DNA from: an uncultured Agathobacter sp.
GTDB lineage: Bacteria; Bacillota; Clostridia; Lachnospirales; Lachnospiraceae
Length of the DNA stretch: 64,000 nucleotides
Direction of reading: 5' to 3'
Assembly: GCA_910587655.1 (NCBI GenBank)
Contig: CAJUND010000004.1
Span: 109,937 to 173,936, forward strand
The position numbers were made by a program, and so were the translations under genes. The notes below the pieces were generated by a model. It was not told the DNA's origin, searched no databases, and saw nothing but the letters and a program-made list of their open reading frames with translations. Below are positions 1-8,840 of the stretch, in pieces (the stretch's first letter is position 1; every line of letters begins with the position of its first letter).

Positions 1-1052
1 TTAATTATGCTTCCGCCGACTCCCACCCCAAGCACTGCTGCCGCAGAAAACAAAAATCCCGTATATCCGGTGAGAAACGGATTTTCCCATAACAGAAACA
101 TCACCACAGCCCCCAGCGCGCTGAGCAGGTCATATCCATGCCCGGTAACATCCGCCAGAAGATAAACCAGAAGCATTCCCGTGGCTCGTCCTGCAGACAC
201 ACTGTTTCCCGTCATAACAGTATAGGAAACCATAAACGCCGCAGTAACAGCCGCTGCCGCCGGACGGGAAATTCCCAGGCGGCGGAGAAGCCTGTACACC
301 CCCATGCCAAGCAGTGATACATGCAGTCCGGAAATAGCCAGAATATGGGCAATGCCTGCCCGCTGGTACAAAGTTTTCGTGTCAGAATCCAGACCGCTTT
401 TTTCTCCAAGCAGCATGGCAGAAAGAATACCGTCATGATCCGCGGCATCCAGCACATCCTGCAGGCGTTTCCTGATATCCGAAAGCCGCTGTTTGTACGC
501 ATTCCCCGTTCCAAATACCCGCTTCACCTGTTCCACCCGCAGTCCGAAATCAATTTTCTGGCTCTGGTAAAAACTTCTGGAGTCAAAATTCCCTTCATTT
601 GCCGCCTCTTCAAAATATGAGATTTTTCCATTTAATACAAGGATTTGTCCGATGGAATAATCATCGGAAGAAACATATGCAATCACGTCATTGCATGGCA
701 CATGTTTATTTGACAGACTGACGGTACAGTCCGTAAGAAAATAATAAAAACACCGGGGTTTTTGTTCCACCCGTTCCACTTTTCCGGCAAGCGTTACTTT
801 TCTGCCGTCATCAAGTTCCTTAAGGCTGTTCTCCCGAAATGCACATTCCCGTCTGGTATGCAAAAAACCAAGCACAAACAGCAGGGGAAGCACAGCGGCA
901 GTCACTGCCCTCCCTGGCTTTTCCCCTTTCCAGGGCGCTGCATACAGATACAGCAGCGCCGCAAAAACAGCTGTCCATTTATTACCGGTAAGCGCACAGA
1001 GAATACCCGAAAGGAACATACACATAAATAACATATATGGTCTGTTTCTCAC
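1..1052 (-). CDS. comEC: ComEC/Rec2 DNA uptake channel protein, N-terminal part (cut by window edge)
   Basis: Inner-membrane channel that carries single-stranded DNA into the cytoplasm during natural transformation. About 350 codons are visible, reading from a GTG at 1052 that overlaps the TGA of the GerMN lipoprotein gene by four bases (GTGA), so translation is probably coupled. The N-terminus has closely spaced hydrophobic segments, then a DUF4131-like soluble region (about residues 45-175), then the start of the Competence domain with the hallmark stretch AHILAISGLHVSLLG near residue 245 and further membrane helices. The C-terminal metallo-beta-lactamase-like part, if present, lies outside the window. 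Last gene seen of an operon that begins with comEA, which supports the assignment. No ordinary ATG fits the start better. Confidence 0.88.
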   Translation of the reverse strand, partial: MRNRPYMLFMCMFLSGILCALTGNKWTAVFAALLYLYAAPWKGEKPGRAVTAAVLPLLFVLGFLHTRRECAFRENSLKELDDGRKVTLAGKVERVEQKPRCFYYFLTDCTVSLSNKHVPCNDVIAYVSSDDYSIGQILVLNGKISYFEEAANEGNFDSRSFYQSQKIDFGLRVEQVKRVFGTGNAYKQRLSDIRKRLQDVLDAADHDGILSAMLLGEKSGLDSDTKTLYQRAGIAHILAISGLHVSLLGMGVYRLLRRLGISRPAAAAVTAAFMVSYTVMTGNSVSAGRATGMLLVYLLADVTGHGYDLLSALGAVVMFLLWENPFLTGYTGFLFSAAAVLGVGVGGSII

Positions 1053-1987
1053 TCTGTAGACTCCACCTCTTCCTCCTCTTTTAATATCATTGACGAATCC
1101 GCCTCATACATCGGCGCAAGCTCATAAATATAACGTACCTTTCCGCTGGTATCCCCATTGACCGAAATCTGTACCTTATCAACACTTTCCAGCTCTGTCA
1201 GGGAATTTACTATGGAATAAAGTACCACCTGTTCCGTAATCTCCTGGTTCTGGTTTAAAAACACCTCATCCAGGTTCACATAACAGACATTGTCCACAAC
1301 TGTAACCGTAATCAGTTTGGTTCCGGGCGGAATCGTCGCCTGCAGTCCCCTTGTCTTCGGTCCTTCAATCAGCTGTTTAATCACCAGCTTATCCAATGAG
1401 GTATTGGAACTGTAGTGGACCTCTCTTGTTTCCGGTACCAGCCATTTTCCTTTTTTATCCGCAAAATAAAGCGTCAGCGTAGCTTTCTGGCTGGAATTAA
1501 TCTGTCCGCCCGGATTTTCCACAAAGCTATCCTCGCTCATGGCCCCGACTGTTATCCCGTCTTCCAGCTCCAGCGGTTTTTTACCCACTGTAAATGCCAC
1601 ATACGGATATTCTGAAACCTGAAGCAGTGTCTTTGCAATTGCCGCCCTTGCCAGAATTTCTTCCGTTGCCTCCATCTGGTAATATTCCTCGCTGAAATCC
1701 ACGGTAATCTGGTATGCAGTAAGGTTCACACTTTCCACCTTTACATCCGAAGGAATTGTCTGGCGCAGCCCGGCATCATCCGGCTGTGTCTGAAGCTGTT
1801 TTAAAAGCTTTCTGACCAGTGTTTCCCCTTCGGCCTCTTCAACTTCCACCGTCTCCGGAATCAGTTTGGTAATATCCGTATTCAGATAAAAAATCTGGTA
1901 ACTGCTGTCCTGCTCCTGCCTGCTGCAGCCGTCCAGAAATAACAACGGTAACAGAAAAAGGACCACAGAATAAAATATTTTCTTCAT
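1049..1987 (-). CDS. GerMN-domain lipoprotein
   Basis: 312-residue secreted lipoprotein with signal peptide and lipobox (LDGC, Cys21). It carries two GerMN (sporulation/germination) repeats, roughly residues 55-150 and 170-285; each shows the typical pattern of a helix, TIP-x-G/D-T/V and a VDFS or VNLDEVF strand, then a segment that reads as LTEL. GerMN domains occur in GerM and in LpqB-type lipoproteins and usually bind partners at the outer face of the membrane. Here it follows a sensor kinase and precedes comEC with a four-base overlap, an arrangement like LpqB with MtrAB in actinobacteria, so it may modulate the kinase (inference). Acidic C-terminal tail rich in Glu. Confidence 0.82.
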   Translation of the reverse strand: MKKIFYSVVLFLLPLLFLDGCSRQEQDSSYQIFYLNTDITKLIPETVEVEEAEGETLVRKLLKQLQTQPDDAGLRQTIPSDVKVESVNLTAYQITVDFSEEYYQMEATEEILARAAIAKTLLQVSEYPYVAFTVGKKPLELEDGITVGAMSEDSFVENPGGQINSSQKATLTLYFADKKGKWLVPETREVHYSSNTSLDKLVIKQLIEGPKTRGLQATIPPGTKLITVTVVDNVCYVNLDEVFLNQNQEITEQVVLYSIVNSLTELESVDKVQISVNGDTSGKVRYIYELAPMYEADSSMILKEEEEVESTE

Positions 1988-2036
1988 ATCCGTCCGCCTT
2001 TCCTAATCAGTGTAAAGAACCATCCCTGCGGAGGGA

Positions 2037-3488
2037 TTACATAATATAATTTAACGGTATGCGTACATCAAAGGTCGTACCCTCATCAATCACGGAATGC
2101 ACTTTTATTGCCCCTCTGTGCATCAGAATGGAATTCCTTGTAATGGCAAGTCCCAGGCCGGTGCCGCCAATTTCACGGGAATGCGATTTATCCACCCGGT
2201 AAAACCTCTCGTAAATATGGTCCAGCGAATCTTCCGGAATCCCGATACCGGAATCCTCCACCTTCAGGTAAAAATACTGGTGGTCGGCATTCAGCGAAAC
2301 ATGTACCCAGCCTTCCCCGTCATTTTTATTGTACTTAATTGCATTTTCCACAAGATTGGTAATGGCAAGCGTAAGCTTGACCTCATCCACCTCTGCGGAA
2401 ACCGGACGAAAGCTTTCCAGCACAAGCTCTACCTGCTGTTTATCTGCAATCGGCTGCAGGCGTTTTAAAATCTGTTCAATCAGCTCATTCATATTAACCG
2501 TGGATACATTTAAATCCGCGGCGGATTTATCCATCTTCACCAGGGAAAGCAGGTCGTTTACAATCTTTGTTTCGCGTTCAATCTCATTTGTCACATCCTC
2601 CATGAATTCCTGGTATAATTCCTTCGGAGCGTCCGGCATACTGTTAATAGAGTCTGCCAGCACCTTCATGGAGGTAAGCGGGGTTTTCAGCTCATGCGAC
2701 ACATTAGATACAAATTCCTGGCGGGAATCATCCATGACTTTCATCCGTCCAAGCATCTCATTAAAACGTTCACAGATCTGAATGGTTTCCGTATAAGAGC
2801 CAACCTCAAGCTGGTCCTCCCCGTATCCGTCCTTAATGGCTGCAATCCCTTCGGAAATCCTTCCAAGCGGTTTTACAAAATGAAGAACCAGAAGTATTCC
2901 AAAGAATAAAATCACTGCAATTTCCACAACCACAATAATTGTTGCCACCTGGCGCAGATACGCCTGGTTAATCTCAATATTATCCGTTGATACGCTTACC
3001 AGCATGACTCCGATAATGGTTCCGCTTCTGTCATCCGGATTACTGATGGGAACGGTCATTTCAATGTAGTGGTTTTCTGAATCATAATGAACCACATCCT
3101 CCCCCCGGAAACTGCGCATCACCTCTTCTGCAATAATTATTTTATGGTCGTCCAGATTATAGGTATCATGAATTACCTTAAAATAATTGTCCACAAGCAT
3201 AACACGCCCGTCATAAATCGTTGTCAGCATATTAATCTGTGCCTGGATATCCCCTGATTCCATGCGGTTTTCCTGTGACATATATTCACTTGCTGCAATC
3301 TGGTTTGCCAGAATTTTTGCCTGGCTTAAGATTTCACTTTCCCGGATTGTCACCGCACGCGATTCGTAGGAATACAGGATTCCTATGGAAAGAATCAGGC
3401 CGGGTACAACCGCAATGATTAGAATTAACAGAATTAACCGAAACTTTAAACTCCTGATAAACAAAAAAAACTGCTTATTCCTCTGCAT
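2037..3488 (-). CDS. Membrane sensor histidine kinase (WalK/PhoR class)
   Basis: 483 residues. Two membrane segments (about 18-40 and 181-203) flank an extracytoplasmic sensor of the Cache type; then HAMP (about 204-255), a HisKA dimerisation helix with the phosphorylated His265 in NVSHELKTP, and a complete HATPase domain (N box near 382, DSGIGIP 412-418, GGTGLGLA near 450). Phosphorylates the response regulator encoded just upstream (26-bp gap). The stretch ERFYRVDKSHSREIGGTGLG is typical of PhoR/WalK kinases. Signal unknown. Embedded between comEA and the GerMN-comEC pair, so envelope or DNA-uptake related regulation is possible but not shown. Confidence 0.9.
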   Translation of the reverse strand: MQRNKQFFLFIRSLKFRLILLILIIAVVPGLILSIGILYSYESRAVTIRESEILSQAKILANQIAASEYMSQENRMESGDIQAQINMLTTIYDGRVMLVDNYFKVIHDTYNLDDHKIIIAEEVMRSFRGEDVVHYDSENHYIEMTVPISNPDDRSGTIIGVMLVSVSTDNIEINQAYLRQVATIIVVVEIAVILFFGILLVLHFVKPLGRISEGIAAIKDGYGEDQLEVGSYTETIQICERFNEMLGRMKVMDDSRQEFVSNVSHELKTPLTSMKVLADSINSMPDAPKELYQEFMEDVTNEIERETKIVNDLLSLVKMDKSAADLNVSTVNMNELIEQILKRLQPIADKQQVELVLESFRPVSAEVDEVKLTLAITNLVENAIKYNKNDGEGWVHVSLNADHQYFYLKVEDSGIGIPEDSLDHIYERFYRVDKSHSREIGGTGLGLAITRNSILMHRGAIKVHSVIDEGTTFDVRIPLNYIM

Positions 3489-3513
3489 GAAAAAACCTTT
3501 CTGTCAATTGCCC

Positions 3514-4206
3514 CTATTTCTGGTTATAATAATATCCAACCCCCCATTTGGTGTGAACATATTTCGGCTCGCTCGGATTTACTTCTATCTTTTCCCTAAG
3601 CCTTCGCACATGCACATCCACCGTGCGGACATCCCCCGGATAATCCTTTCCCCATACCATGGTAAGCAGATTTTCCCTGCTGTAAACTTTATTTTCATTC
3701 TTTACAAGCAGCTCCAGCAGGTCAAATTCCCTTGCTGTCAGGTTGACCTCTTTTCCTGCAATATACAGCCTGCGGCTGTCAATATCCAGACGAAGGTCTC
3801 CCTTCTGAATAACAGAAGATTCCGGTTTCTTTTCCTTTGAACCGGAGGTACGGCGCATAATCGCCTTGATTCTCGCCTTGACCTCCAGAATATTAAAAGG
3901 CTTGGTAATGTAGTCGTCTGCACCATAGTCCAGCCCCAGAATCTTATCCATGTCATCGCCTTTTGCAGTCAGCATCACAATCGGCATATCCGAAAACTCC
4001 CGAATCGCCTGGCATACCTCAAAACCGTCCATCTTTGGAAGCATGACGTCCAGAAGTACCATGTCGTACTCGTTTGATTTTGCCATATTTAAGGCTTCCT
4101 CCCCGTCATACGCACAGTCCACCTCCATCCCGTCCTGCAACAGACTGAACCGGATACCCTTTACGATTAATTTCTCATCATCCACCACGAGAATTTTCTT
4201 TGCCAT
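3514..4206 (-). CDS. OmpR/PhoB-family response regulator (WalR-like)
   Basis: 230 residues from ATG at 4206, chosen because GAGGTG lies five bases upstream; an in-frame TTG at 4218 has no ribosome site. Receiver domain residues 3-115 with phospho-acceptor D53 in LLDVMLPKMDG and K102 in TKPF; winged-helix DNA-binding domain about 130-228 ending in WGVGYY. The block YPGDVRTVDVHVRRLREKIE resembles WalR/VicR and PhoP regulators. Pairs with the kinase downstream. Starts eight bases after the comEA stop codon. Targets are not evident; autoregulation of its own operon is possible. Confidence 0.9.
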   Translation of the reverse strand: MAKKILVVDDEKLIVKGIRFSLLQDGMEVDCAYDGEEALNMAKSNEYDMVLLDVMLPKMDGFEVCQAIREFSDMPIVMLTAKGDDMDKILGLDYGADDYITKPFNILEVKARIKAIMRRTSGSKEKKPESSVIQKGDLRLDIDSRRLYIAGKEVNLTAREFDLLELLVKNENKVYSRENLLTMVWGKDYPGDVRTVDVHVRRLREKIEVNPSEPKYVHTKWGVGYYYNQK

Positions 4207-4214
4207 TTTACACC

Positions 4215-4829
4215 TCAACCAACTGTTATATAGTCCTTCATTTTTTCAAAAAGCCCGTTCTTAATGCCGGAAACCTTCATAATATCCTCGATACACTGAA
4301 AACTTCCGTGTTCCTGCCGGTAGGCAAGGACCGCCTCCGCCCTTGTCTGTCCGATTCCCGGAACTGTCAGAAGCTGGGAAATATCCGCGGTATTGATATT
4401 TACCTTTCCATCTGCAGTGCCTCCGGTATCCGCAGCAGTTTCCGCTACAGATTCCTTCCTTTTTTCTGCTTCTTCTGCGGTCGGAAAATACAGCATCTGT
4501 CCGTCTGTCAGTTCTTCGGCAAGATTCCAGTAATCCCGGCTCGCTTTCTTTGTCAGGCCTCCTGCCGCATCCACCGCATCACAGATACGCATGCCTGATG
4601 TCAGTTCATACACGCCCGGATTTACAACTTCGCCGCATACATAAACCACAAGCGGAAGCACCTCTGTTTCTTTGTCCGTTTTACGTGTCCGGACTTCCTC
4701 CTGCGGGTTTTCTGTTTCCGGTACATGCTCCGTCTGCGTTGTTTCCAGATAAATTTCCGTGTCCTTTGCACAGCCTGCAAAAGACAGTGCAAAAACCATA
4801 AAAATGAACAGTCTTAGTAGTTTTTTCAT
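4215..4829 (-). CDS. comEA: ComEA-like helix-hairpin-helix DNA receptor, lipoprotein form
   Basis: 204 residues. Signal sequence with lipobox FAGC (Cys20), an SLBB-type domain (about 61-115, containing VYVCGEVVNPGVY), an Ala/Thr/Gly linker, and tandem helix-hairpin-helix motifs (143-203, with VPGIG and VSGIKN). ComEA binds incoming double-stranded DNA at the outer face of the membrane and hands it to ComEC, which lies four genes downstream. ComEA of Bacillus is anchored by a transmembrane helix; a lipid anchor would be a variant (seen from the Cys). First gene of the operon, behind a good promoter at 4880-4908. Confidence 0.87.
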   Translation of the reverse strand: MKKLLRLFIFMVFALSFAGCAKDTEIYLETTQTEHVPETENPQEEVRTRKTDKETEVLPLVVYVCGEVVNPGVYELTSGMRICDAVDAAGGLTKKASRDYWNLAEELTDGQMLYFPTAEEAEKRKESVAETAADTGGTADGKVNINTADISQLLTVPGIGQTRAEAVLAYRQEHGSFQCIEDIMKVSGIKNGLFEKMKDYITVG

Positions 4830-4879
4830 GTTTTGCTCCTTTCACTTCATCAAATAAAAGGAGTCTCAATGCAATCTCT

Positions 4880-4908
4880 ATTTTAACGGCTTTTTAACAT
4901 TATTACAA
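4880..4908 (-). promoter_or_regulatory. Predicted sigma-A promoter of the comEA operon
   Basis: Reading leftward: -35 TTGTAA (4903-4908), 17-bp spacer, -10 TAAAAT (4880-4885). It lies 51 bases before the comEA ATG. No other promoter of this quality was seen inside the operon. Confidence 0.6.
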
Positions 4909-4967
4909 GTGATGAAAGCCAAAAATTTCAGAAAAATTCCGCAGCTTTTGATAATAAATCCTGACTG

Positions 4968-6170
4968 TCAGCCAGCGCTTACCGCAGCAAACGCCTTCTC
5001 AAGCTTTGGAACCATCTCATCCACATGCTTTTTTTCAATCACAAGCGGAGGAACAAAACGAAGCACATCCGCCCCTGCCGTAATCACAACCAGCCCCTGG
5101 TTTAACGCTTCAGCCGCCACTTTTCCAACCGGAAGTTCACATACCAGTCCCTGCATCAGTCCCATGCCGCGTCTTGCCGTAAGAAAATCATATTTCTTTA
5201 CCAGCTCATCCAGTTTTTCCTCAAAATATGCAGATACGTCATTGACATGTTCCAGAATATGCTGCTTTTCAAAAATGTCAAACACTGCAGATACTGCCGC
5301 CCCCACAAACGGATTACCGCCGTAAGTCGTGCCGTGGTCGCCCGGTGCCAGTGATTTGTCCGCAACCTTCTGCGTCATTAAAAACGCCCCGACCGGAACG
5401 CCGCACCCAAGCGCTTTTGCACAGGTCATAATGTCAGGCTTCACCCCGTAATGCTGCCATGCAAACATGTTTCCGGTGCGTCCCATGCCGCACTGGATTT
5501 CATCCAGTACCAGAAGAATGTCCTTTTCATCGCAAAGGGCGCGCACCTGTTTTAAAAAGTCCGGCTCCACCGGATAAATACCGCCCTCACCCTGAACCGT
5601 TTCCATAATAACCGCGCAGGTGTTTTCTGTCACAAGCTCCTTTACGCTGTCAAAATGATTAAACTCCGCAAACTGAACGCCCGGCATCAGAGGTTCAAAC
5701 GGCTCCTGGTAATGCGCATTTCCAGTCACGGAAAGAGCACCGATGCTCCGTCCATGGAACGAATGCTTCATGGCAATGATTTCATGCCCCGCATGGCCGT
5801 CCCTCGTCCAGGCATATTTTTTGGCTGCCTTAATCGCACCCTCAATCGCTTCCGTTCCGCTGTTAGTAAAGAAAATACGGTCCATGTCACTCGCTGCAAG
5901 CACCTTGCCCGCCGCCTCTGTAACAGGCGTATTATAGTATAAATTTGAAGTATGCAGCAGACTGTCCACCTGGGCCTTTAAAGCGTTTTTGTACTCCTCA
6001 TTACTGTATCCAAGCGCGCACACAGCAATTCCGGCAGTAAAATCAAGATATTCCTTTCCATCCGTATCATACAGGTAAACCCCTTCCCCGTGGTCCAGTA
6101 CCAGCGGAAACCGGTTATAAGTATGCAGTAACTGCTGCTCGGCAGCATTTATGTATTCCTGTTTATTCAT
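4968..6170 (-). CDS. argD: Acetylornithine aminotransferase
   Basis: 400 residues, the normal length. PLP-dependent class III aminotransferase converting N-acetylglutamate 5-semialdehyde to N2-acetylornithine. Seen: NSGTEAIEGAIK phosphate-binding region, SFHGRS, the D-E pair at 223-224 in LVLDEIQCGMGRTG, and the PLP lysine K252 in CAKALGCGVPVGAF. Last gene of the leftward argC-GNAT-argB-argD operon, 27 bases after argB. A related 4-aminobutyrate or succinylornithine specificity is excluded mainly by context. Confidence 0.95.
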   Translation of the reverse strand: MNKQEYINAAEQQLLHTYNRFPLVLDHGEGVYLYDTDGKEYLDFTAGIAVCALGYSNEEYKNALKAQVDSLLHTSNLYYNTPVTEAAGKVLAASDMDRIFFTNSGTEAIEGAIKAAKKYAWTRDGHAGHEIIAMKHSFHGRSIGALSVTGNAHYQEPFEPLMPGVQFAEFNHFDSVKELVTENTCAVIMETVQGEGGIYPVEPDFLKQVRALCDEKDILLVLDEIQCGMGRTGNMFAWQHYGVKPDIMTCAKALGCGVPVGAFLMTQKVADKSLAPGDHGTTYGGNPFVGAAVSAVFDIFEKQHILEHVNDVSAYFEEKLDELVKKYDFLTARRGMGLMQGLVCELPVGKVAAEALNQGLVVITAGADVLRFVPPLVIEKKHVDEMVPKLEKAFAAVSAG

Positions 6171-6197
6171 GGTATCACTTCCCTTTCCGTAACGTAT

Positions 6198-7094
6198 TTA
6201 TCCCTGGTAAAACCGCGGTTCCGTATCCCCCAGTATTGCCGTGCCGATTCCTTTGTTGGTAAAGATTTCCAGAAGCAGGCAGTGCGCGATTCTTCCGTCC
6301 AGAATATGCACGCGGGAAACCCCGTTTTCAATCGCATCAATACAGTTATTGAGCTTCGGCAGCATTCCCCCGCCGATATACCCGTCCGAAATCAGCGCGT
6401 GCGCCTCACTGACTGTAAGCTCCGAAATCAATGTGGAAGCATCCCCCGGATCCTTGTACACTCCCTCGATATCTGTAAGAAAAGCCAGCTTTTCCGCAGA
6501 CACCGCACGGGCAATCGCGCAGGCCGCATCATCCGCGTTAATATTATATGTTTCATAATTGTCGTCCAGTCCTGTCGGACACACAATCGGCAGAAAATCC
6601 TTTTCCAGAAGGTCATATAAAATCTTCGGGTTCACATCCGTAATTTCTCCGACATACCCGATATCCTGCCCGTCTGAAAGCTTCTTTTTTACCTTTAACA
6701 GACCGCCGTCCTTTCCGCTGATTCCAATGGAAAGCACGCCAAGCTCCTGCACCTTCTGCACCAGTGATTTGTTGACACGGTTTAACACCATTTCCGCAAT
6801 TTCCATGGTCTGTGCATCGGTCTTTCGCAATCCGTTAATAAACTCCGGTTCCATGCCGGATTTTTCCACCCACCTGCTGATTTCCTTACCGCCGCCATGT
6901 ACGATAATCGGCTTAAACCCGACCAGTTTTAACAGGGTAACATCCTGAATCACCTGTTTTTTTAATTCCTCATCTACCATGGCGGAACCGCCGTATTTAA
7001 CGACAATAATTTTCCGGTTGAAACGCTGGATATACGGCAGCGCCTCAATCAGCACCTGCGCCTTTTCCAGGGCGTCCATTTTTGCTTCATTCAT
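6198..7094 (-). CDS. argB: Acetylglutamate kinase
   Basis: 298 residues. Phosphorylates N-acetylglutamate, the second step of arginine synthesis. Amino-acid-kinase fold: KYGGSAMVD near residue 35, IVHGGGKEIS near 65, and the ATP-site segment NADDAACAIARAV near 185, followed by TDIEGVY. The N-terminal helix of about 25 residues (EKAQVLIEALPYIQRF) is the kind that makes arginine-inhibited hexameric enzymes, so feedback control by arginine is likely (family knowledge). Ribosome site GGAGG 11 bases before ATG. Confidence 0.96.
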   Translation of the reverse strand: MNEAKMDALEKAQVLIEALPYIQRFNRKIIVVKYGGSAMVDEELKKQVIQDVTLLKLVGFKPIIVHGGGKEISRWVEKSGMEPEFINGLRKTDAQTMEIAEMVLNRVNKSLVQKVQELGVLSIGISGKDGGLLKVKKKLSDGQDIGYVGEITDVNPKILYDLLEKDFLPIVCPTGLDDNYETYNINADDAACAIARAVSAEKLAFLTDIEGVYKDPGDASTLISELTVSEAHALISDGYIGGGMLPKLNNCIDAIENGVSRVHILDGRIAHCLLLEIFTNKGIGTAILGDTEPRFYQG

Positions 7095-7114
7095 CTCTTA
7101 AATTTCCTCCTGTA

Positions 7115-7579
7115 TTACTGGTTAAAACGAGTCATATTTGCCTCATTTAATGGAAAATCAAAATAATTTAAATCCTCACGGAAACACCAGCCGGCTTCGC
7201 GCCAGAAATGATTTCCCACTTCATTCTTTTTAAAGGCAACCAGATTAACTTTATTGATTTTTTCCTCCTGCAGGGCGCGCATACAGACAAGCGCCATGGC
7301 TTTTCCAATCCCCCGTTTTCTGAAATCCTCATGCACACAGACATGGTAAAAGCAGCCCCTGCGTCCGTCATGCCCGCAGAGAATCGCCCCCACAATCCGC
7401 TCCCCCACCAGTGCCACAACGCTGGTCGTGGGATTTCTCCTGATAAAACGGCCCACACCTTCCCTGGAATCATCCAGGGAACGGATTCCAAAACCATGAA
7501 TACTCATCCACAGGGCATAAACCTCGTCATAGTCGTTTTCCGTCATGACACGGATACTGTATGTTTGTTCATTACTCAT
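7115..7579 (-). CDS. GNAT-family N-acetyltransferase in the arginine operon, candidate acetylglutamate synthase
   Basis: 154 residues from ATG 7579 (AGGGG seven bases upstream; the longer GTG start at 7594 overlaps that site). Single GNAT domain: the acetyl-CoA pyrophosphate loop is RKRGIGKAM near residue 95, preceded by CFYHVCVHEDF, and the C-terminal motif is NEVGNHFWREAGW. It lies between argC and argB with short gaps, the place where bifunctional argJ often sits in Firmicutes. No argJ or argA is visible here. Making N-acetylglutamate from glutamate is therefore a reasonable inference, not a demonstrated activity. It resembles the YpeA type of GNAT proteins; another small substrate is the main alternative. 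Confidence 0.8.
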   Translation of the reverse strand: MSNEQTYSIRVMTENDYDEVYALWMSIHGFGIRSLDDSREGVGRFIRRNPTTSVVALVGERIVGAILCGHDGRRGCFYHVCVHEDFRKRGIGKAMALVCMRALQEEKINKVNLVAFKKNEVGNHFWREAGWCFREDLNYFDFPLNEANMTRFNQ

Positions 7580-7642
7580 ATGATTTCCCCTCACTGTACC
7601 TTAAGGCTTACAGTTCCTCTTTGCGGTCAGGCGGACTGCTGC

Positions 7643-8698
7643 CTAAAAATACGGCACCATTGTCAGCCCTTCGGCTTCGTCAAAGCCAAACAGCAGGTTC
7701 ATGTTCTGCACTGCCTGTCCTGCCGCGCCTTTCACCAGATTGTCAAGCGCACCCATAAGAATAATTCTCCCGGTACGGCTGTCAATGACAAAATTAATAT
7801 CCACGTAATTGCTGCCCTCCACCCATCTGGTTTCCGGACAGACGCCTGTTTCCAGAACCCGGACAAATTTTTCCTTTGCATAATATTTATCGTAAACCGC
7901 CTTCACCTCTTCGGCAGTCGGATATGTACCATCCGCCTTTTTATTTAAAGAAGCATATTCCGTGGCAAGGATTCCGCGCTTCATCGGAACCAGGTGCGGC
8001 GTAAAATTCACCATGATTTCTTCCCCTGCCGCATAGCCAAGCTGCTCCTCGATTTCCGGCGTATGCCTGTGGCTGGCAACGGCGTATGCCTTGATACTCT
8101 CGTTGACCTCGCAGAAAAGGTTCGGCGTTTTTGCGCCCCTGCCCGCGCCGGATGTGCCGGATTTTGCATCAATCACCAGCGTACTGACATCTATCATCTT
8201 TTCTTTTACCAGCGGGTAGGCGGTCAGAATGGAGCATGTCGTATAACAGCCCGGATTTGCAACCAGCCTGGTTTCCCCCGTTACCTGATCCCGGTTGATT
8301 TCACAAAGTCCATACACCGCTTCCTTAATAAACTGCGGACTCTTATGCGTAATTCCATACCATTTTTCATAGGTGGCAACATCCTTAATCCGGTAATCCG
8401 CACTCAGGTCCACAATCTTTGTCTTACTTAAGATTTCCTCATTCAGCACACCTGCCAGATACCCCTGCGGAGTAGCGGTAAAAATCACGTCCACTTCCCC
8501 TGCAAGTTCATCCAGGTTGTCATCCATGCAGTCCATGTCCACGATTTCAAAAAAATTCCGGTAGACGTCTGCATATTTCTCTCCCGTATAGCTCCTGGAG
8601 CCAAACCATTTGATTTCCACTTCTTTATGATTCATCAGTATACGCACCAGTTCTGCACCTGCATATCCGGTTGCACCGATAATTCCTGCCTTAATCAT
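7643..8698 (-). CDS. argC: N-acetyl-gamma-glutamyl-phosphate reductase
   Basis: 351 residues from the ATG at 8698, seven bases after GGGGA; the ATG two codons earlier is too close to that site. Reduces N-acetylglutamyl phosphate with NADPH. Rossmann motif GATGYAGAEL at the N-terminus, catalytic Cys (about residue 151) in ANPGCYTT, and the His-containing SHRHTPEIEEQ segment. First gene of the leftward arginine operon, with a promoter at 8739-8767 beside ArgR-like operators. Confidence 0.96.
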   Translation of the reverse strand: MIKAGIIGATGYAGAELVRILMNHKEVEIKWFGSRSYTGEKYADVYRNFFEIVDMDCMDDNLDELAGEVDVIFTATPQGYLAGVLNEEILSKTKIVDLSADYRIKDVATYEKWYGITHKSPQFIKEAVYGLCEINRDQVTGETRLVANPGCYTTCSILTAYPLVKEKMIDVSTLVIDAKSGTSGAGRGAKTPNLFCEVNESIKAYAVASHRHTPEIEEQLGYAAGEEIMVNFTPHLVPMKRGILATEYASLNKKADGTYPTAEEVKAVYDKYYAKEKFVRVLETGVCPETRWVEGSNYVDINFVIDSRTGRIILMGALDNLVKGAAGQAVQNMNLLFGFDEAEGLTMVPYF

Positions 8699-8738
8699 AT
8701 TCATTCCCCTTTCCCCTGAACATCTGTAACACTATACT

Positions 8739-8767
8739 ATCATAATACACCTTTTCCCTTCCGTAAA
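8739..8767 (-). promoter_or_regulatory. Predicted promoter of argC operon
   Basis: Leftward -35 TTTACG (8762-8767), 17-bp spacer, -10 TATGAT (8739-8744), about 40 bases before the argC start. It lies right next to the ArgR-like operators at 8773-8822, fitting repression from the same sites that control argG. Confidence 0.5.
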
Positions 8768-8772
8768 CAGGA

Positions 8773-8822
8773 AATATTCACAAATTTATGAATATTTATG
8801 CGTTTCTATGAATAATTATGCA
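8773..8822. promoter_or_regulatory. Two tandem ArgR-type operators (ARG boxes)
   Basis: Box-like sequences TGAATATTTATGCG (8789-8802) and TGAATAATTATGCA (8809-8822) match the ArgR half-site pattern TGAAT-4AT-ATNCA and are 20 bp apart, two helical turns on the same face. A perfect inverted repeat AATATTCA/TGAATATT with an 8-bp centre spans 8773-8796. Placed between the divergent argC and argG promoters, so arginine-dependent repression of both operons is the likely role. No argR gene is in this window. Confidence 0.7.
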
Positions 8823-8840
8823 TATTTGTACTTTTCCAGC

